A stretch of 64,000 nucleotides of DNA from Dechloromonas sp. A34 (GTDB taxonomy: Bacteria > Pseudomonadota > Gammaproteobacteria > Burkholderiales > Rhodocyclaceae): assembly GCF_026261605.1 (NCBI RefSeq), contig NZ_CP102486.1, positions 1,240,001 through 1,304,000 of the forward strand, written 5' to 3'. The notes under the pieces are model-generated. The model was given only the letters and a program-made list of their open reading frames with translations. It was not told the origin of the DNA and searched no databases. The translations under genes and the position numbers were made by a program. Each line of letters opens with the position of its first letter. Position 1 is the first letter of the stretch. This document shows, one piece after another, positions 28,217 through 40,225 of the stretch.

Positions 28217-28957
28217 ATGTGGAACAAACCGCACCTTTTGAACGCGCTCGCCGACCTGCTGATGCTGGTTGCCGGTGCTGCGTTGCTGGCCGCCGCGGCG
28301 GTCTGGCTGGTGCGCGTGCCATCGTTGCCGGTGCGCCAGGTGGTGTTTGCCGAGCCATTGCTCCATACGCGGCGCCTGGAAGTCGAACAAATTCTGCCTT
28401 CGGCGTTGAAGGGGAACTTCTTCAGCCTGAACCTGGAAACCGTGCGCAGTACGCTGGAAAGACTGCCCTGGGTGCGCAAGGTCAATGTCCGGCGCATCTG
28501 GCCGGCCAAGCTCGAGGTCCGGGTCGAGGAACACAAGCCGGTGGCGCGCTGGGGCGAGGGCCGTGGCGAACTGGTCAACAGCTACGGCGAGGTCTTCGCG
28601 GTGCTGGCCGGGGCCGAGGAAATGGCGACCTTGCCGCTGTTGTACGGACCGCAGGGCACGGCCAACGAGGTCCTGAAGCGTTATGGCGAGTTGGTGGGTT
28701 CGTTCGCGGCAGTCGGCGAAAAGCCGGTGCAGGTGATCCTGTCGCCGCGTCTGGCCTGGCAGTTGAAGCTCGAGAGCGGGATGTTGTTGAACATGGGGCG
28801 GGAGCAGCCGAAAGCGCCGGTGGGCGTGCGTCTGCAGCGATTTATCGAGGTTTATCCGGAAACCGTCGCCAACCGGGCTGTACGTCCGGCCGTGGTGGAT
28901 TTGCGGTATCCGAACGGCTTTGCGATGCGAGTCGCGAGCGAGGGGAAGGGAAAGTAG
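28217..28957 (+). CDS. ftsQ: Cell division protein FtsQ
   Basis: 246 aa bitopic protein: short cytoplasmic tail, membrane helix (about 10-30), then POTRA domain (VRQVVFAEPLLHTRRLEVEQI, residues 37-105) and the FtsQ beta domain. It scaffolds FtsB/FtsL at the septum. The divergent sequence fits the family, and the position between ddlB and ftsA is decisive. Ends 4 bases before ftsA. Confidence 0.94.
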   Translation: MWNKPHLLNALADLLMLVAGAALLAAAAVWLVRVPSLPVRQVVFAEPLLHTRRLEVEQILPSALKGNFFSLNLETVRSTLERLPWVRKVNVRRIWPAKLEVRVEEHKPVARWGEGRGELVNSYGEVFAVLAGAEEMATLPLLYGPQGTANEVLKRYGELVGSFAAVGEKPVQVILSPRLAWQLKLESGMLLNMGREQPKAPVGVRLQRFIEVYPETVANRAVRPAVVDLRYPNGFAMRVASEGKGK

Positions 28958-28961
28958 GCAT

Positions 28962-30191
28962 ATGAGCAGGGATAACAAGGATCTGGTCGTCGGGCTGGAC
29001 ATCGGGACGTCGAAAATCGTCGCGCTGGTCGCCGAGATCAACCAGGAAGGCCATCTGAACGTGATCGGCATGGGCTCGCAGGACTCGCGCGGCCTCAAGA
29101 AGGGGGTCGTGGTCAATATCGAGGACACGGTGCACACGATCAGCCGCGTCATCCAGGAAGTCGAGCTGATGGCCGACTGCAAGGTGCGCGACGTCTACAC
29201 CGGGATCGCTGGCAGCCACATCAAGAGCTTCAACTCGAACGGCATGGTCGCCATCAAGGACAAGGAAGTGACGACCAGCGACGTCGAGCGGGTCATCGAA
29301 ACGGCCAAGGCGATGCCGATTCCGGCCGATCAGGAAATCCTGCACATCCTGACCCAGGAATTCGTCATCGACGGCCAGGACGGTATCCGCGAGCCGATCG
29401 GCATGAGCGGCATGCGCCTCGAAGTCAAGACCCATATCGTCACTGGCGCCATTTCGGCGGCCCAGAACATCGTCAAGTGCGTGCGTCGTTGCGGCCTCGA
29501 GGTCAATGACCTCGTGCTGCAACCGCTGGCCTCCAGCTACGCCGTCCTGTCCGAGGACGAGAAGGATCTCGGCGTCTGCCTGATCGACATCGGCGGCGGC
29601 ACGACCGACATCGCGGTGTGGACCCAGGGCGCCATCCGCCACACCTCGGTGATTCCGATCGCCGGCGACCAGGTCACCAACGACATCGCCATGGCGCTGC
29701 GCACGCCGACCCGCGAGGCCGAGGACATCAAGTGCAAGTACGGCTGCGCCCTGTCGCAACTCGCCGATGTTGCCGAAAACCTCGATGTGGCGGGCGTTGA
29801 CGACCGGCCGAGCCGCAAACTCTCGCGCCGGGCGCTGGCCGACGTCATCCAGCCGCGAGTCGAGGAACTCTACGAGCTGATCCAGAACGAACTGCGCCGC
29901 GCCGGCTTCGAGGAAGTGCTGTCTTCGGGCGTCGTGCTGACCGGTGGGGCCAGCGTCATGCCGGGTATGGTCGAGCTGGGCGAGGAAATTTTTCATATGC
30001 CGGTGCGCCTCGGCAACCCGAAATACAGCGGCAGCCTGGCCGATGTCGTGCAAAGCCCACGGTTTTCGACGTCCTACGGCCTGTTGCTCGAAGCCCAGGC
30101 CCAGCGCAAGCGCGGCCAGAACATTCAGGAAAAGCAGGGTTTCAAGGATGTCTTCGAAGGCATGAAATCCTGGTTTGCCAAGAATTTTTGA
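28962..30191 (+). CDS. ftsA: Cell division protein FtsA
   Basis: 409 aa from ATG 28962 (MSRDNKDLVVGLDIGTSKIVAL); the frame extends 14 codons back into ftsQ without a good start. Actin-fold motifs: phosphate-1 (GLDIGTSK), SHIKSFNS in the 1C domain, LIDIGGGTTDIAV near residue 207 and VVLTGGASVMPGM near 325. The C-terminal amphipathic membrane-targeting helix is at the very end (FEGMKSWFAKNF). Tethers FtsZ to the membrane. Confidence 0.97.
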   Translation: MSRDNKDLVVGLDIGTSKIVALVAEINQEGHLNVIGMGSQDSRGLKKGVVVNIEDTVHTISRVIQEVELMADCKVRDVYTGIAGSHIKSFNSNGMVAIKDKEVTTSDVERVIETAKAMPIPADQEILHILTQEFVIDGQDGIREPIGMSGMRLEVKTHIVTGAISAAQNIVKCVRRCGLEVNDLVLQPLASSYAVLSEDEKDLGVCLIDIGGGTTDIAVWTQGAIRHTSVIPIAGDQVTNDIAMALRTPTREAEDIKCKYGCALSQLADVAENLDVAGVDDRPSRKLSRRALADVIQPRVEELYELIQNELRRAGFEEVLSSGVVLTGGASVMPGMVELGEEIFHMPVRLGNPKYSGSLADVVQSPRFSTSYGLLLEAQAQRKRGQNIQEKQGFKDVFEGMKSWFAKNF

Positions 30192-30226
30192 TTTGTTATT
30201 GAACAGTTTTTTCAGAGGAGGTAGTC

Positions 30227-31414
30227 ATGTTTGAAATCATCGAGAAAGACGAGGAAACCGGCACCATCATCAAGGTGTTCGGGGTTGGTGGTGCCGGCGG
30301 CAATGCCATCGAGCACATGATTCGCGAAGGTGTTAACGGTGTCGAATTCATCGCCGCCAATACCGATGCCCAGGCCCTGAGCCGCAATGCGGCGTCGAGC
30401 AAGCTGTCGCTCGGTAAGACCGGGCTGGGTGCCGGCGCCAAGCCGGAAAAGGGCCAGGAAGCTGCCCAGGAACACCGCGACGAAATTCGCGCCAGCCTGG
30501 AAGGCGCCCACATGGCCTTCATCACGGCCGGCATGGGTGGCGGCACGGGTACCGGCGCCGCTCCGGTGGTTGCCGAGATCGCCCGTGAAATGGGTATCCT
30601 GACCGTCGGCGTGGTTACCAAGCCGTTCAGTTTCGAAGGCAACAAGCGGATGAAGTCGGCCGAAGCCGGCATCGCTGAATTTTCCAAGCACGTCGATTCG
30701 CTGATCGTCATCCTCAACGACAAGCTTATGGAAGTCATGGGCGACGACGCCGATGTCGACGATTGCTTCAAGGCGGCTGACGATGTGCTGAAAAACGCCG
30801 TCGGCGGCATTGCCGAAATCATTACCTACCCGGGCCTGGTCAACGTCGACTTCGAAGACGTGCGCACCGTAATGGGCGAAATGGGCCGCGCCATGATGGG
30901 TTCCGCCGCCGCCGCCGGCCTCGACCGCGCCCGGATCGCGGCCGAACAGGCCGTCGCCTCGCCGCTGCTCGAAGGCGTCAACCTGTCCGGCGCCAAGGGC
31001 GTGCTGGTCAACATCACGGCCGCCAAGGGCGGACTGAAGATGAAGGAAGTCAACGAAGTGATGAACACCGTCAAGGCCTTCGCAGCCGAAGACGCCCACA
31101 TCATTTTCGGCGCCGTGTACGACGAACTGATGGGCGACGCCCTGCGCGTTACCGTGGTCGCCACCGGCCTCGGCCAAGCGGCTGCTGCGCGCGGTCGCCA
31201 GACCTTCGAAGTCATCAACACGCCCGTGCTGCAAGCCCAGGCAACGGGTACGCATGACGCGGTGGCCTTCAGCAACGGCCCGGGCATCGACTTCAACCAG
31301 CTGGAAATTCCGGCGGTGATGCGCAACAAGCGCAACGTGACGGTCGAAGCGCTGGCCAACAGTGGCGTGGATCGTTACGACATTCCGGCTTTCCTGCGTA
31401 AACAGGCGGATTGA
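30227..31414 (+). CDS. ftsZ: Cell division GTPase FtsZ
   Basis: 395 aa tubulin homologue. GTP-binding: GVGGAGGNAIEHM near residue 21 and the tubulin signature GGGTGTGAAPVVA near 105. The T7 loop NVDFEDVRTVM is near 206. A variable linker precedes the conserved C-terminal peptide (DIPAFLRKQAD), which binds FtsA and ZipA. AGAGGAGG lies just upstream. The 35-base gap to ftsA is among the few in the cluster, so ftsZ may also have its own promoter. Confidence 0.98.
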   Translation: MFEIIEKDEETGTIIKVFGVGGAGGNAIEHMIREGVNGVEFIAANTDAQALSRNAASSKLSLGKTGLGAGAKPEKGQEAAQEHRDEIRASLEGAHMAFITAGMGGGTGTGAAPVVAEIAREMGILTVGVVTKPFSFEGNKRMKSAEAGIAEFSKHVDSLIVILNDKLMEVMGDDADVDDCFKAADDVLKNAVGGIAEIITYPGLVNVDFEDVRTVMGEMGRAMMGSAAAAGLDRARIAAEQAVASPLLEGVNLSGAKGVLVNITAAKGGLKMKEVNEVMNTVKAFAAEDAHIIFGAVYDELMGDALRVTVVATGLGQAAAARGRQTFEVINTPVLQAQATGTHDAVAFSNGPGIDFNQLEIPAVMRNKRNVTVEALANSGVDRYDIPAFLRKQAD

Positions 31415-31454
31415 TGTAACAAAACTCTCTCTGAAAAAGGGTGGCGTCACGTTG

Positions 31455-31463
31455 TGTTACAAT
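31455..31463 (+). promoter_or_regulatory. Extended -10 promoter upstream of lpxC
   Basis: TGTTACAAT fits TGn-TATAAT, 33 bases before the lpxC start. No good -35 is seen, as is common for extended -10 promoters. It would let lpxC be expressed apart from the division genes. Confidence 0.55.
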
Positions 31464-31495
31464 GTGGTGCCTTCCCCAATCAATCAAGCACTTAC

Positions 31496-32410
31496 ATGCT
31501 CAAGCAACGCACGCTCAAGACTGTCATCCGCGCCTCCGGCGTTGGCCTGCATGGTGGCGTCAAGGTCAATATGGCCCTGCGTCCGGCCGCTCCGGATACC
31601 GGTATCGTCTTCCGTCGCGTCGATCTGCCGGAACCGGTTGATATTCCCGCTGCCGCCTTCATGGTCGGCGACACCCGCATGTGCTCCTGTCTGGAAAAGG
31701 ACGGAGTCAAGGTTGGCACTATCGAACACCTGATGTCGGCTTTTGCCGGCCTCGGCATCGACAACGCCTGGGTCGATCTGGATGCGCCGGAAGTACCCAT
31801 CCTCGACGGCTCCGCGTCGCCCTTCGTTTTCCTGATCCAGTCGGCCGGGATCGAAGAACAGAACGCCGCCAAAAAATTCATTCGCGTCACCCAGCCGATC
31901 GAAGTCCGCGACGGCGACAAATGGGCGCGTTTCGAACCCTACGACGGCTATCGCCTGACTTTTTCCATCGTCTTCAATCATCCTGCGATCGACAAGTCGG
32001 CGCAAAAGGCCGAAATCGATTTCGCCGAACAGTCCTACACCCGTGAAGTGGCGCGCGCCCGCACCTTTGGCTTCATGCAGGAAGTCGAATACCTGCGCGA
32101 AAACGGCCTCGCCCTCGGCGGCGGGCTGGAAAACGCCATCGTCCTCGACGAATTCCGCGTCCTCAATCAGGACGGCCTGCGCTACGGCGACGAGTTCGTC
32201 AAACACAAGATTCTCGACGCGGTCGGCGACCTTTACCTGCTCGGCCACCCGCTGCTCGCCGCCTACTCCTCGCACAAGGGCGGCCACGCCATGAACAATC
32301 AGCTCGCCCGCGAACTGCTCGAGCACCCGGAGTCCTGGGAACTGGTGACCTTCGAAAAAGCCGAGAATGCACCGGCCGGCGTCATTCGCTGGCTGAATCA
32401 GCCGGCCTAA
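31496..32410 (+). CDS. lpxC: UDP-3-O-acyl-N-acetylglucosamine deacetylase LpxC
   Basis: 304 aa from ATG 31496 ([21 protein letters not shown]); an upstream in-frame TTG/ATG would add 14 odd residues. Zinc ligands are in [11 protein letters not shown] (His near 79) and [15 protein letters not shown] (His and Asp near 238-242), with the catalytic SHKGGHAMN His near 265. Commits UDP-acyl-GlcNAc to lipid A, confirming a Gram-negative outer membrane. Confidence 0.97.
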   Translation: MLKQRTLKTVIRASGVGLHGGVKVNMALRPAAPDTGIVFRRVDLPEPVDIPAAAFMVGDTRMCSCLEKDGVKVGTIEHLMSAFAGLGIDNAWVDLDAPEVPILDGSASPFVFLIQSAGIEEQNAAKKFIRVTQPIEVRDGDKWARFEPYDGYRLTFSIVFNHPAIDKSAQKAEIDFAEQSYTREVARARTFGFMQEVEYLRENGLALGGGLENAIVLDEFRVLNQDGLRYGDEFVKHKILDAVGDLYLLGHPLLAAYSSHKGGHAMNNQLARELLEHPESWELVTFEKAENAPAGVIRWLNQPA

Positions 32411-32416
32411 GCCGAT

Positions 32417-32605
32417 ATGTGGCTGCTGCGCCTGCTGGCAGTCCTCTTGGTGATTACCGTTGGCGTTGGTGTCGTGCTTTATGCCTTGACCGGCAAGCGC
32501 AGCTATCTGGCTTTTAGCTGGCGTCTCTTCCGTTATGGAATCGTCTTCGCGCTACTTGTTTTCGCCCTGATGTTCGTCGAGCGCCTGGCCATTATTCCCT
32601 GGTAG
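32417..32605 (+). CDS. Small two-helix membrane protein, unknown
   Basis: 62 aa starting 6 bases after the lpxC stop. Two hydrophobic segments (about 4-24 and 40-58) flank the basic KRSYLAFSWRLFR loop. It is probably co-transcribed with lpxC. No family is recognised. Its last 14 bases overlap the 3' end of the convergent DciA-like gene. Confidence 0.65.
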   Translation: MWLLRLLAVLLVITVGVGVVLYALTGKRSYLAFSWRLFRYGIVFALLVFALMFVERLAIIPW

Positions 32606-33026
32606 CGGCGCGCTGCAACAGGGTTTCCAGCGCATCCCGCAAGGCGCCTTGAGGCAGGTTGTCGGAAGTTGCGCGCAGGACGCCGCAAGCCTTTGCAGAA
32701 AGCGGCTTCTGGGTTGAACTCGTTGATTGGTAAGGAATTTGCCGGGGTTGTACTTTTACCTCCATGACGTTACACTCCGCACCGCCTTTCGATAACTCGT
32801 CGCACAAGCGCTGACTCATCTGGCGAATCTTGGCGGCGACCGCGCCGTTGTCGGCGTGGATAACGACTCTCCCCGATTTGTAGTTGGCAACACATGCCGC
32901 GTGGCGAAGTCCCGCCGGGGCAATCGCTTCGAAGCGCCGTGAAAGCTTGAGCAAGAGCCGCGCATGCACCATCAGTCGGCCGGTGGCGGCGTCGCTGTCG
33001 AGATATTGCTCAGGCACTTTGTACAT
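32592..33026 (-). CDS. DUF721/DciA-like protein
   Basis: 144 aa from ATG 33026 (MYKVPEQYLDSDAATGRLM). Residues 15-95 resemble the DUF721/DciA domain (ARLLLKLSRRFEAIAP, VVIHADNGAVAAKIRQMSQRL). In many bacteria DciA loads the DnaB helicase and stands in for DnaC. The gene lies next to secA and lpxC, the usual place of DUF721 genes in betaproteobacteria. Its start is only 10 bases from the start of the divergent M23 peptidase, so its control region must lie inside that gene. Confidence 0.75.
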   Translation of the reverse strand: MYKVPEQYLDSDAATGRLMVHARLLLKLSRRFEAIAPAGLRHAACVANYKSGRVVIHADNGAVAAKIRQMSQRLCDELSKGGAECNVMEVKVQPRQIPYQSTSSTQKPLSAKACGVLRATSDNLPQGALRDALETLLQRAATRE

Positions 33027-33036
33027 TGGAGGTTCC

Positions 33037-33954
33037 GTGCAGATTATTCTGGTCTCGCGCCACATGAAGGCGGCGCGAACAATCACCATTATGCCTCGGC
33101 ACATACTGTTGGCGCTCGCGGTCTTTTTTGCGATGGTCCTGTCGACTTCTGCGGTTTTTTCCTGGCTGTCGGTCCAGTTTCGTTTGCCGCTCGTCGAAAA
33201 TCTGATGTTTTCGATTCAACAGCGTGAGTCGCAAAAGATTCAGGATTACGTCAGCGCCAACCTGCAGTTGATGGCGACGCGCTTGGGTGAATTGCAGGCC
33301 AAGGTCCTGCAGCTCGACAGCCTCGGCGAACGGGTCTCCGGCTTGGCCGGCGAAAAGGCAGCAGCCCGTCCGAGCACGCTCGCCGGGCAGGGCGGGCCGT
33401 ACTTGCCGGCACCGATGACGGCAGGCGAATTGCAGCGGGAAATTGAACGCCTGGCGACGGCCATCGATTACCGCTCCGACGAGTTGGCGGTTATCGAGTC
33501 GCGCCTGCTCGAAAAGCGGGTCAAGGGGCGCCTGTTGCCAACGACGCTGCCGGTCAAGGATGCGGCATTCGGTTCCCCCTTTGGTCACCGCAACGATCCG
33601 ATTGCCGGTTTGCGGGCGATGCATGAAGGCATCGACTTCGTCGCCGAAACCGGCACGCCCATCGCGGCGGCGGCGGACGGCGTGGTGCTGGTCGCGGAGC
33701 ATCATCCCGAATTCGGCAACATGATCGACATCGACCACGGCGACGGGCTGACTTCGCGTTATGCCCACATGTCGCGCCTCAACGTCAAGGCCGGGACGTT
33801 GGTCAAGCGTGGGCAGGAAATCGGGGCTGTTGGCAGCACCGGACGCTCGACCGGCGCGCATCTTCATTTCGAGGTCCGTATGCTCGGTGTGGCCCAGAAT
33901 CCGGCGCTGTTCCTAAAGCAGGGTGCCGGCTACGCCCAGTTCAAACGGCACTGA
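33037..33954 (+). CDS. M23-family metallopeptidase with membrane anchor and coiled coil
   Basis: 305 aa from GTG 33037, with GGAGG at 33028-33032. A membrane helix (about 22-42) is followed by a coiled coil (ESQKIQDYVSANLQLMATRL onward), a linker and a LytM domain: HEGIDFVAETGTPI and the HLHFEV motif near residue 283, with Gly-rich GSTGRSTGAHLH. Zinc ligands look complete (H in MHEGID, D of same motif, H in HLH), so it could cut cell-wall peptides. Sits between dciA and secA. Confidence 0.88.
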   Translation: MQIILVSRHMKAARTITIMPRHILLALAVFFAMVLSTSAVFSWLSVQFRLPLVENLMFSIQQRESQKIQDYVSANLQLMATRLGELQAKVLQLDSLGERVSGLAGEKAAARPSTLAGQGGPYLPAPMTAGELQREIERLATAIDYRSDELAVIESRLLEKRVKGRLLPTTLPVKDAAFGSPFGHRNDPIAGLRAMHEGIDFVAETGTPIAAAADGVVLVAEHHPEFGNMIDIDHGDGLTSRYAHMSRLNVKAGTLVKRGQEIGAVGSTGRSTGAHLHFEVRMLGVAQNPALFLKQGAGYAQFKRH

Positions 33955-34007
33955 GCGCCAAGCGTCGACTCCTTGATCTAGGTCGTCCTCGTCGTATCGG
34001 GCCGGCA

Positions 34008-34016
34008 TGCTAGAAT
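34008..34016 (+). promoter_or_regulatory. Extended -10 promoter of secA
   Basis: TGCTAGAAT fits the extended -10 form, 41 bases before the secA ATG. No matching -35 is evident. Confidence 0.5.
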
Positions 34017-34056
34017 CCGCGCTTTGCCGCGCCCTGCGCCACCCTATTCCAAAGCG

Positions 34057-36771
<2,715 letters not shown>

Positions 36772-36777
36772 TCCCCC

Positions 36778-36806
36778 AAGGCACCCGCGAGGTGCCTTGA
36801 TGCTTT
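36778..36806 (+). terminator. Terminator after secA
   Basis: An 8-bp stem AAGGCACC/GGTGCCTT with loop CGCGA (36778-36798), then GATGCTTTT. Confidence 0.7.
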
Positions 36807-36819
36807 TGGAGCTACACGA

Positions 36820-38046
36820 ATGCCTGTCAATTACGCCACCCCAGCCGCCGATCAACTGTTTCCGGTCGCCGGCGTTCGCCTCGGTGTCGCCGAAGCCGAG
36901 ATTCGCAAGAAGAACCGCCGCGACCTGACGCTGGTCGCGCTCGATGCCGGCTGCACGGTCGCCGGCGTATTCACGCAGAACCGTTTCTGCGCAGCGCCGG
37001 TGCAGCTCTGCCGCCAACATTTGGCGAATGGCAAGGAAATCCGGGCTCTGGTCATCAATACTGGCATTGCCAATGCCGGTACCGGCGGGCCCGGCCGGCA
37101 GGCGGCGCAAGCCAGCTGCGAAGCGGTGGCAGGCCTGTTCGATGTGGCTGCCGATCAGGTTCTGCCATTTTCGACCGGTGTCATCCTCGAGCCGCTACCT
37201 GTCGATCGCATCAAAGCTGGGCTGCCGGCCGCTTTGGTCGATCTCAAGGCTGACAACTGGTATGCCGCGGCGCACGGCATCATGACCACCGATACCGTGG
37301 CCAAGGCGGCTTCGCGGCGGCTTCAGGTGGCCGGCAAGACGGTGACCATCACCGGCGTCTCGAAAGGCGCCGGCATGATCAAGCCGAACATGGCGACCAT
37401 GCTCGGCTTCCTGGCCACCGATGCCGGGATCGCCCAGCCGCTGCTCGACCAACTGGTAAAGGAGGCAGCGGATGCTTCCTTCAACTGCATCACGGTCGAT
37501 GGCGATACCTCAACCAACGATTCCTACGTGATGATCGCCTCTGGCCAGTCCGGAGCCAGTTTTGCCAGCGAAGCTGATGCCGGATGGGTCGAGGTCAAGG
37601 CGGCGATCATCGCCGTCTCGGTCGAACTGGCCCAGGCCATCGTGCGCGATGGCGAAGGCGCCACCAAATTCATCACGGTGGCTGTCGAAGGCGGCAAGTC
37701 GATTGCCGAGTGTCGTCAGGTCGGCTATGCCATCGGCCATTCGCCGCTGGTCAAGACTGCTTTCTTTGCTTCCGACCCCAATCTCGGCCGCATCCTGGCG
37801 GCGGTCGGTTACGCCGGCATCGGCGATCTCGACGTCGATGGCGTCAGGGTCTGGCTGGATGATGTGCTGGTCGCCGAAAACGGCGGCCGGGCGGCAGTCT
37901 ACAAGGAAGAGGACGGGGCGCGGGTGATGGCGCAGGCCGAAATCACCGTGCGCGTCGACCTTGGGCGCGGTGCGGCTGCGGCGAAGGTCTACACCTGCGA
38001 TTTTTCCTACGATTACGTCAAGATCAACGCCGACTACCGTTCGTAG
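36820..38046 (+). CDS. argJ: Glutamate N-acetyltransferase / N-acetylglutamate synthase ArgJ
   Basis: 408 aa. The self-cleavage site is within [16 protein letters not shown], near residue 188-190 (Ala-Thr cut, Thr nucleophile). The N-terminal alpha chain and C-terminal beta chain are both present; the end ([15 protein letters not shown]) is the conserved C-terminus. It moves the acetyl group from acetylornithine to glutamate in arginine synthesis, so the cell recycles acetyl groups. A bulged hairpin separates it from the convergent cytochrome gene. Confidence 0.97.
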   Translation: MPVNYATPAADQLFPVAGVRLGVAEAEIRKKNRRDLTLVALDAGCTVAGVFTQNRFCAAPVQLCRQHLANGKEIRALVINTGIANAGTGGPGRQAAQASCEAVAGLFDVAADQVLPFSTGVILEPLPVDRIKAGLPAALVDLKADNWYAAAHGIMTTDTVAKAASRRLQVAGKTVTITGVSKGAGMIKPNMATMLGFLATDAGIAQPLLDQLVKEAADASFNCITVDGDTSTNDSYVMIASGQSGASFASEADAGWVEVKAAIIAVSVELAQAIVRDGEGATKFITVAVEGGKSIAECRQVGYAIGHSPLVKTAFFASDPNLGRILAAVGYAGIGDLDVDGVRVWLDDVLVAENGGRAAVYKEEDGARVMAQAEITVRVDLGRGAAAAKVYTCDFSYDYVKINADYRS

Positions 38047-38058
38047 TCGGCGTTCAGA

Positions 38059-38086
38059 GGGGCGCGCCAGATTGGCTGGCGGCCCC
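38059..38086. terminator. Hairpin between convergent argJ and the cytochrome gene
   Basis: GGGGC-G-CGCCAG pairs with CTGGCG-GCCCC, one bulge, loop ATTGG. It has no T-run, so its role as a terminator is only probable. Confidence 0.5.
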
Positions 38087-38094
38087 AGCCCGGC

Positions 38095-38733
38095 TTATTT
38101 CTTGGGCTTGGCGATCTGGTTGACCATATGGACAACCGCCGACTTCATTTCGGCATCGCTGAGGTCGGCCATGCCACCCCGGGCCGGCATCGCATTGTGG
38201 CCGCTGATCGCGGACTTCACGAGGGGATCGATCCCGCCTTTCAGGCGTGGTGTCCAGGCTTCGACATCACCCATTTTCGGCGCGCCTTCCTTGCCGGCGG
38301 CGTGACAGTCCTGGCAGCGGCTGGCGACGATCTGGGCGCCGGTCTTACGCTGCGGCGCGGCATAAGTCTTATCGGTGTCGGTGGCATGTCCGCCGCTGAC
38401 CATGTAGGCGACGGCACGGCTCATTTCGACGTCGGATAGATTGGCCTGGCCGCCGTGCGCCGGCATGTTGCGCACACCGGTGATTGCGTTCTGGGTCAGG
38501 TTGGAGAGACCTTTGGAGGCCCGCTTGGACCATTCAGCCCGATCGCCAATCTTGGGGGCGCCATCCTTGCCCTCGGCGTGACAGCCGACGCAAACTGATT
38601 CGACCACCTGCTTGCCGCTGCGCTCGGCTGCCAGGGCTGTCGCTGTTGACGCGGCTGCGACGAACAAAAGCGCAATGGCTTTTAGGGAAAATGTTGAGTG
38701 CCAGCCGTGCCGGCTACCGATGTTATTTCGCAT
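38095..38733 (-). CDS. Dihaem c-type cytochrome (c5-like tandem domains)
   Basis: 212 aa. A signal peptide (about 15-36, LKAIALLFVAAASTATALAAE) is followed by two similar domains, each with CxxCH (CVGCH near 49, CQDCH near 140), a GAPKxGD motif and a Met-rich end (MPAHGG and MPARGG) likely to give the axial Met. Periplasmic electron carrier; the donor and acceptor are not shown by the context. AAGGA precedes the ATG. The two domains look like an internal duplication of a cytochrome c5/c4 type unit. Confidence 0.88.
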   Translation of the reverse strand: MRNNIGSRHGWHSTFSLKAIALLFVAAASTATALAAERSGKQVVESVCVGCHAEGKDGAPKIGDRAEWSKRASKGLSNLTQNAITGVRNMPAHGGQANLSDVEMSRAVAYMVSGGHATDTDKTYAAPQRKTGAQIVASRCQDCHAAGKEGAPKMGDVEAWTPRLKGGIDPLVKSAISGHNAMPARGGMADLSDAEMKSAVVHMVNQIAKPKK

Positions 38734-39100
38734 GATTATTCCTTAATTCTCGAAATTGTTTTTTTCCAGTCCCTCTGTTGCCTGGGGGCTCGAAGCTCGA
38801 GTATTGCCATGTCATCGCGGTTGGCTTGCGTTTTCATCACGATGCAGCCCCCACGGCAGGATAGCACCGAGCCGATGAAAATGGGAAAAACGACAATGGA
38901 GAATGCGGCAGATGGTCGAGTTTTGGATCGTTGCTCCTCATCCGGCCGAGGTGAAAAGTGGGTGGACCCTTTTGGCGGAACCTCCGTGGCGTGCGTGCTA
39001 GACTTGCCTAGTCGAATGCGCAATGGATAGGCAATGAAAAGAGCCAGCGGACTGTCCCGGGTTTTCCGGTTGAATCTGGGCTCATCCCGGAGCATGCCTC
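38734..39100. other. Intergenic region, no gene supported
   Basis: 367 bases between divergent genes. An open frame on the minus strand (38736-39095, 119 codons) has no family features and runs across both control regions, so I do not call it. The stretch must hold promoters for the cytochrome and the permease, but I cannot place convincing hexamers. Confidence 0.5.
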
Positions 39101-40225
39101 ATGACTGATATTCGCCGCGATCTGACCCGGACTACCCTGGCCATTCTCTGCATTCTAGGCCTGATCGGCCTCTCTCTCTGGGTCTTGCGCCCGTTTCTGG
39201 CGGCGACGGTGTGGGCGACGATGATCGTTGTCGCGACCTGGCCGCTGCTGCTCTCGCTCGAGGCGCGCTTTGGCCAGCGCCGTGCCCCGGCCGTCGCCGT
39301 GATGAGCCTGGCCATGTTGTTGCTGTTGGTCTTGCCGCTGTTGCTGGCAATCGACACCATCGCCGATCATTCCGGGCAATTGACCGAGGCGGCGCGCAAC
39401 GTGGCGGCCAATGGCCTGCCCCTGCCGCCGGACTGGGTGGCGTCACTGCCACTGCTTGGCGAGAAACTGGCCATGCTGTGGACGCAACTGGCGGCCAGCG
39501 GCGCGGCTGGTATTTTGGCCAAAGTTACGCCCTATGCCGCCGATACCGGCAAGTGGGTCCTGGCGCAGGTCGGTGGCCTGGGCGGCATGCTGATCCAGTT
39601 CCTGCTGGTCGTTACCATCGCCGCCATTCTCTATTCCGGCGGTGAGGTTGGCGCCCGGATGGCGCAGCGCTTCGGTCGCCGGCTGGCCGGCGAGCGCGGC
39701 GAAAATTCGATCATCCTGGCCGGCCAGGCGATTCGCGGCGTGGCGCTGGGGGTCGGGGTCACCGCCATCGTCCAGACTGTGCTCGGCGGTATTGGCCTAG
39801 CGATCGCCGGGGTGCCCTTCGCCTCCCTGTTATCGGCGGTCATGCTGATGCTCTGCATCGCCCAGGTCGGCCCGAGCCTGATCCTGTTTCCGGCGGTCGG
39901 CTGGATGTACTGGATGGGCGACAACGGCTGGGCGACCTTCCTGCTGATCTGGAGTGTGGTCGTCGCCACGCTCGATAATTTCCTGCGCCCGATGCTGATC
40001 AAGAGAGGCGCCGACCTGCCGCTGCTGCTGATTTTCGCCGGCGTCATCGGCGGCATGCTGAGTTTCGGCCTGATCGGCATCTTCGTCGGGCCGGTGGTGC
40101 TGGCCGTGACCTATACGCTGATGCTGGCCTGGATCGAGGATGCCTTGGGCAAGGACGAAGAGCCGGTCGCCGAGCCGGTGCTAGAGGCGGCGCAGGCGGA
40201 TCATCCGGAACCACCCGCCGGCTAG
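39101..40225 (+). CDS. AI-2E-family transporter (YdiK-like permease)
   Basis: 374 aa integral membrane protein with about eight helices: two near the N-terminus (15-60), one at 65-85, a long loop (90-150), then helices from 160 to 350. The family motif [30 protein letters not shown] segment lies near residues 290-315. Members were first proposed to export AI-2; substrates vary and the name should not be read as function. GGAG sits 8 bases before the ATG. Its 3' end overlaps the convergent methyltransferase by 45 bases. Confidence 0.85.
   Translation: MTDIRRDLTRTTLAILCILGLIGLSLWVLRPFLAATVWATMIVVATWPLLLSLEARFGQRRAPAVAVMSLAMLLLLVLPLLLAIDTIADHSGQLTEAARNVAANGLPLPPDWVASLPLLGEKLAMLWTQLAASGAAGILAKVTPYAADTGKWVLAQVGGLGGMLIQFLLVVTIAAILYSGGEVGARMAQRFGRRLAGERGENSIILAGQAIRGVALGVGVTAIVQTVLGGIGLAIAGVPFASLLSAVMLMLCIAQVGPSLILFPAVGWMYWMGDNGWATFLLIWSVVVATLDNFLRPMLIKRGADLPLLLIFAGVIGGMLSFGLIGIFVGPVVLAVTYTLMLAWIEDALGKDEEPVAEPVLEAAQADHPEPPAG

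Noticed and set aside
38736..39095. 119-codon minus-strand frame between the cytochrome and the permease
   Set aside because: No motif, odd composition and it covers the whole control region of both neighbours.
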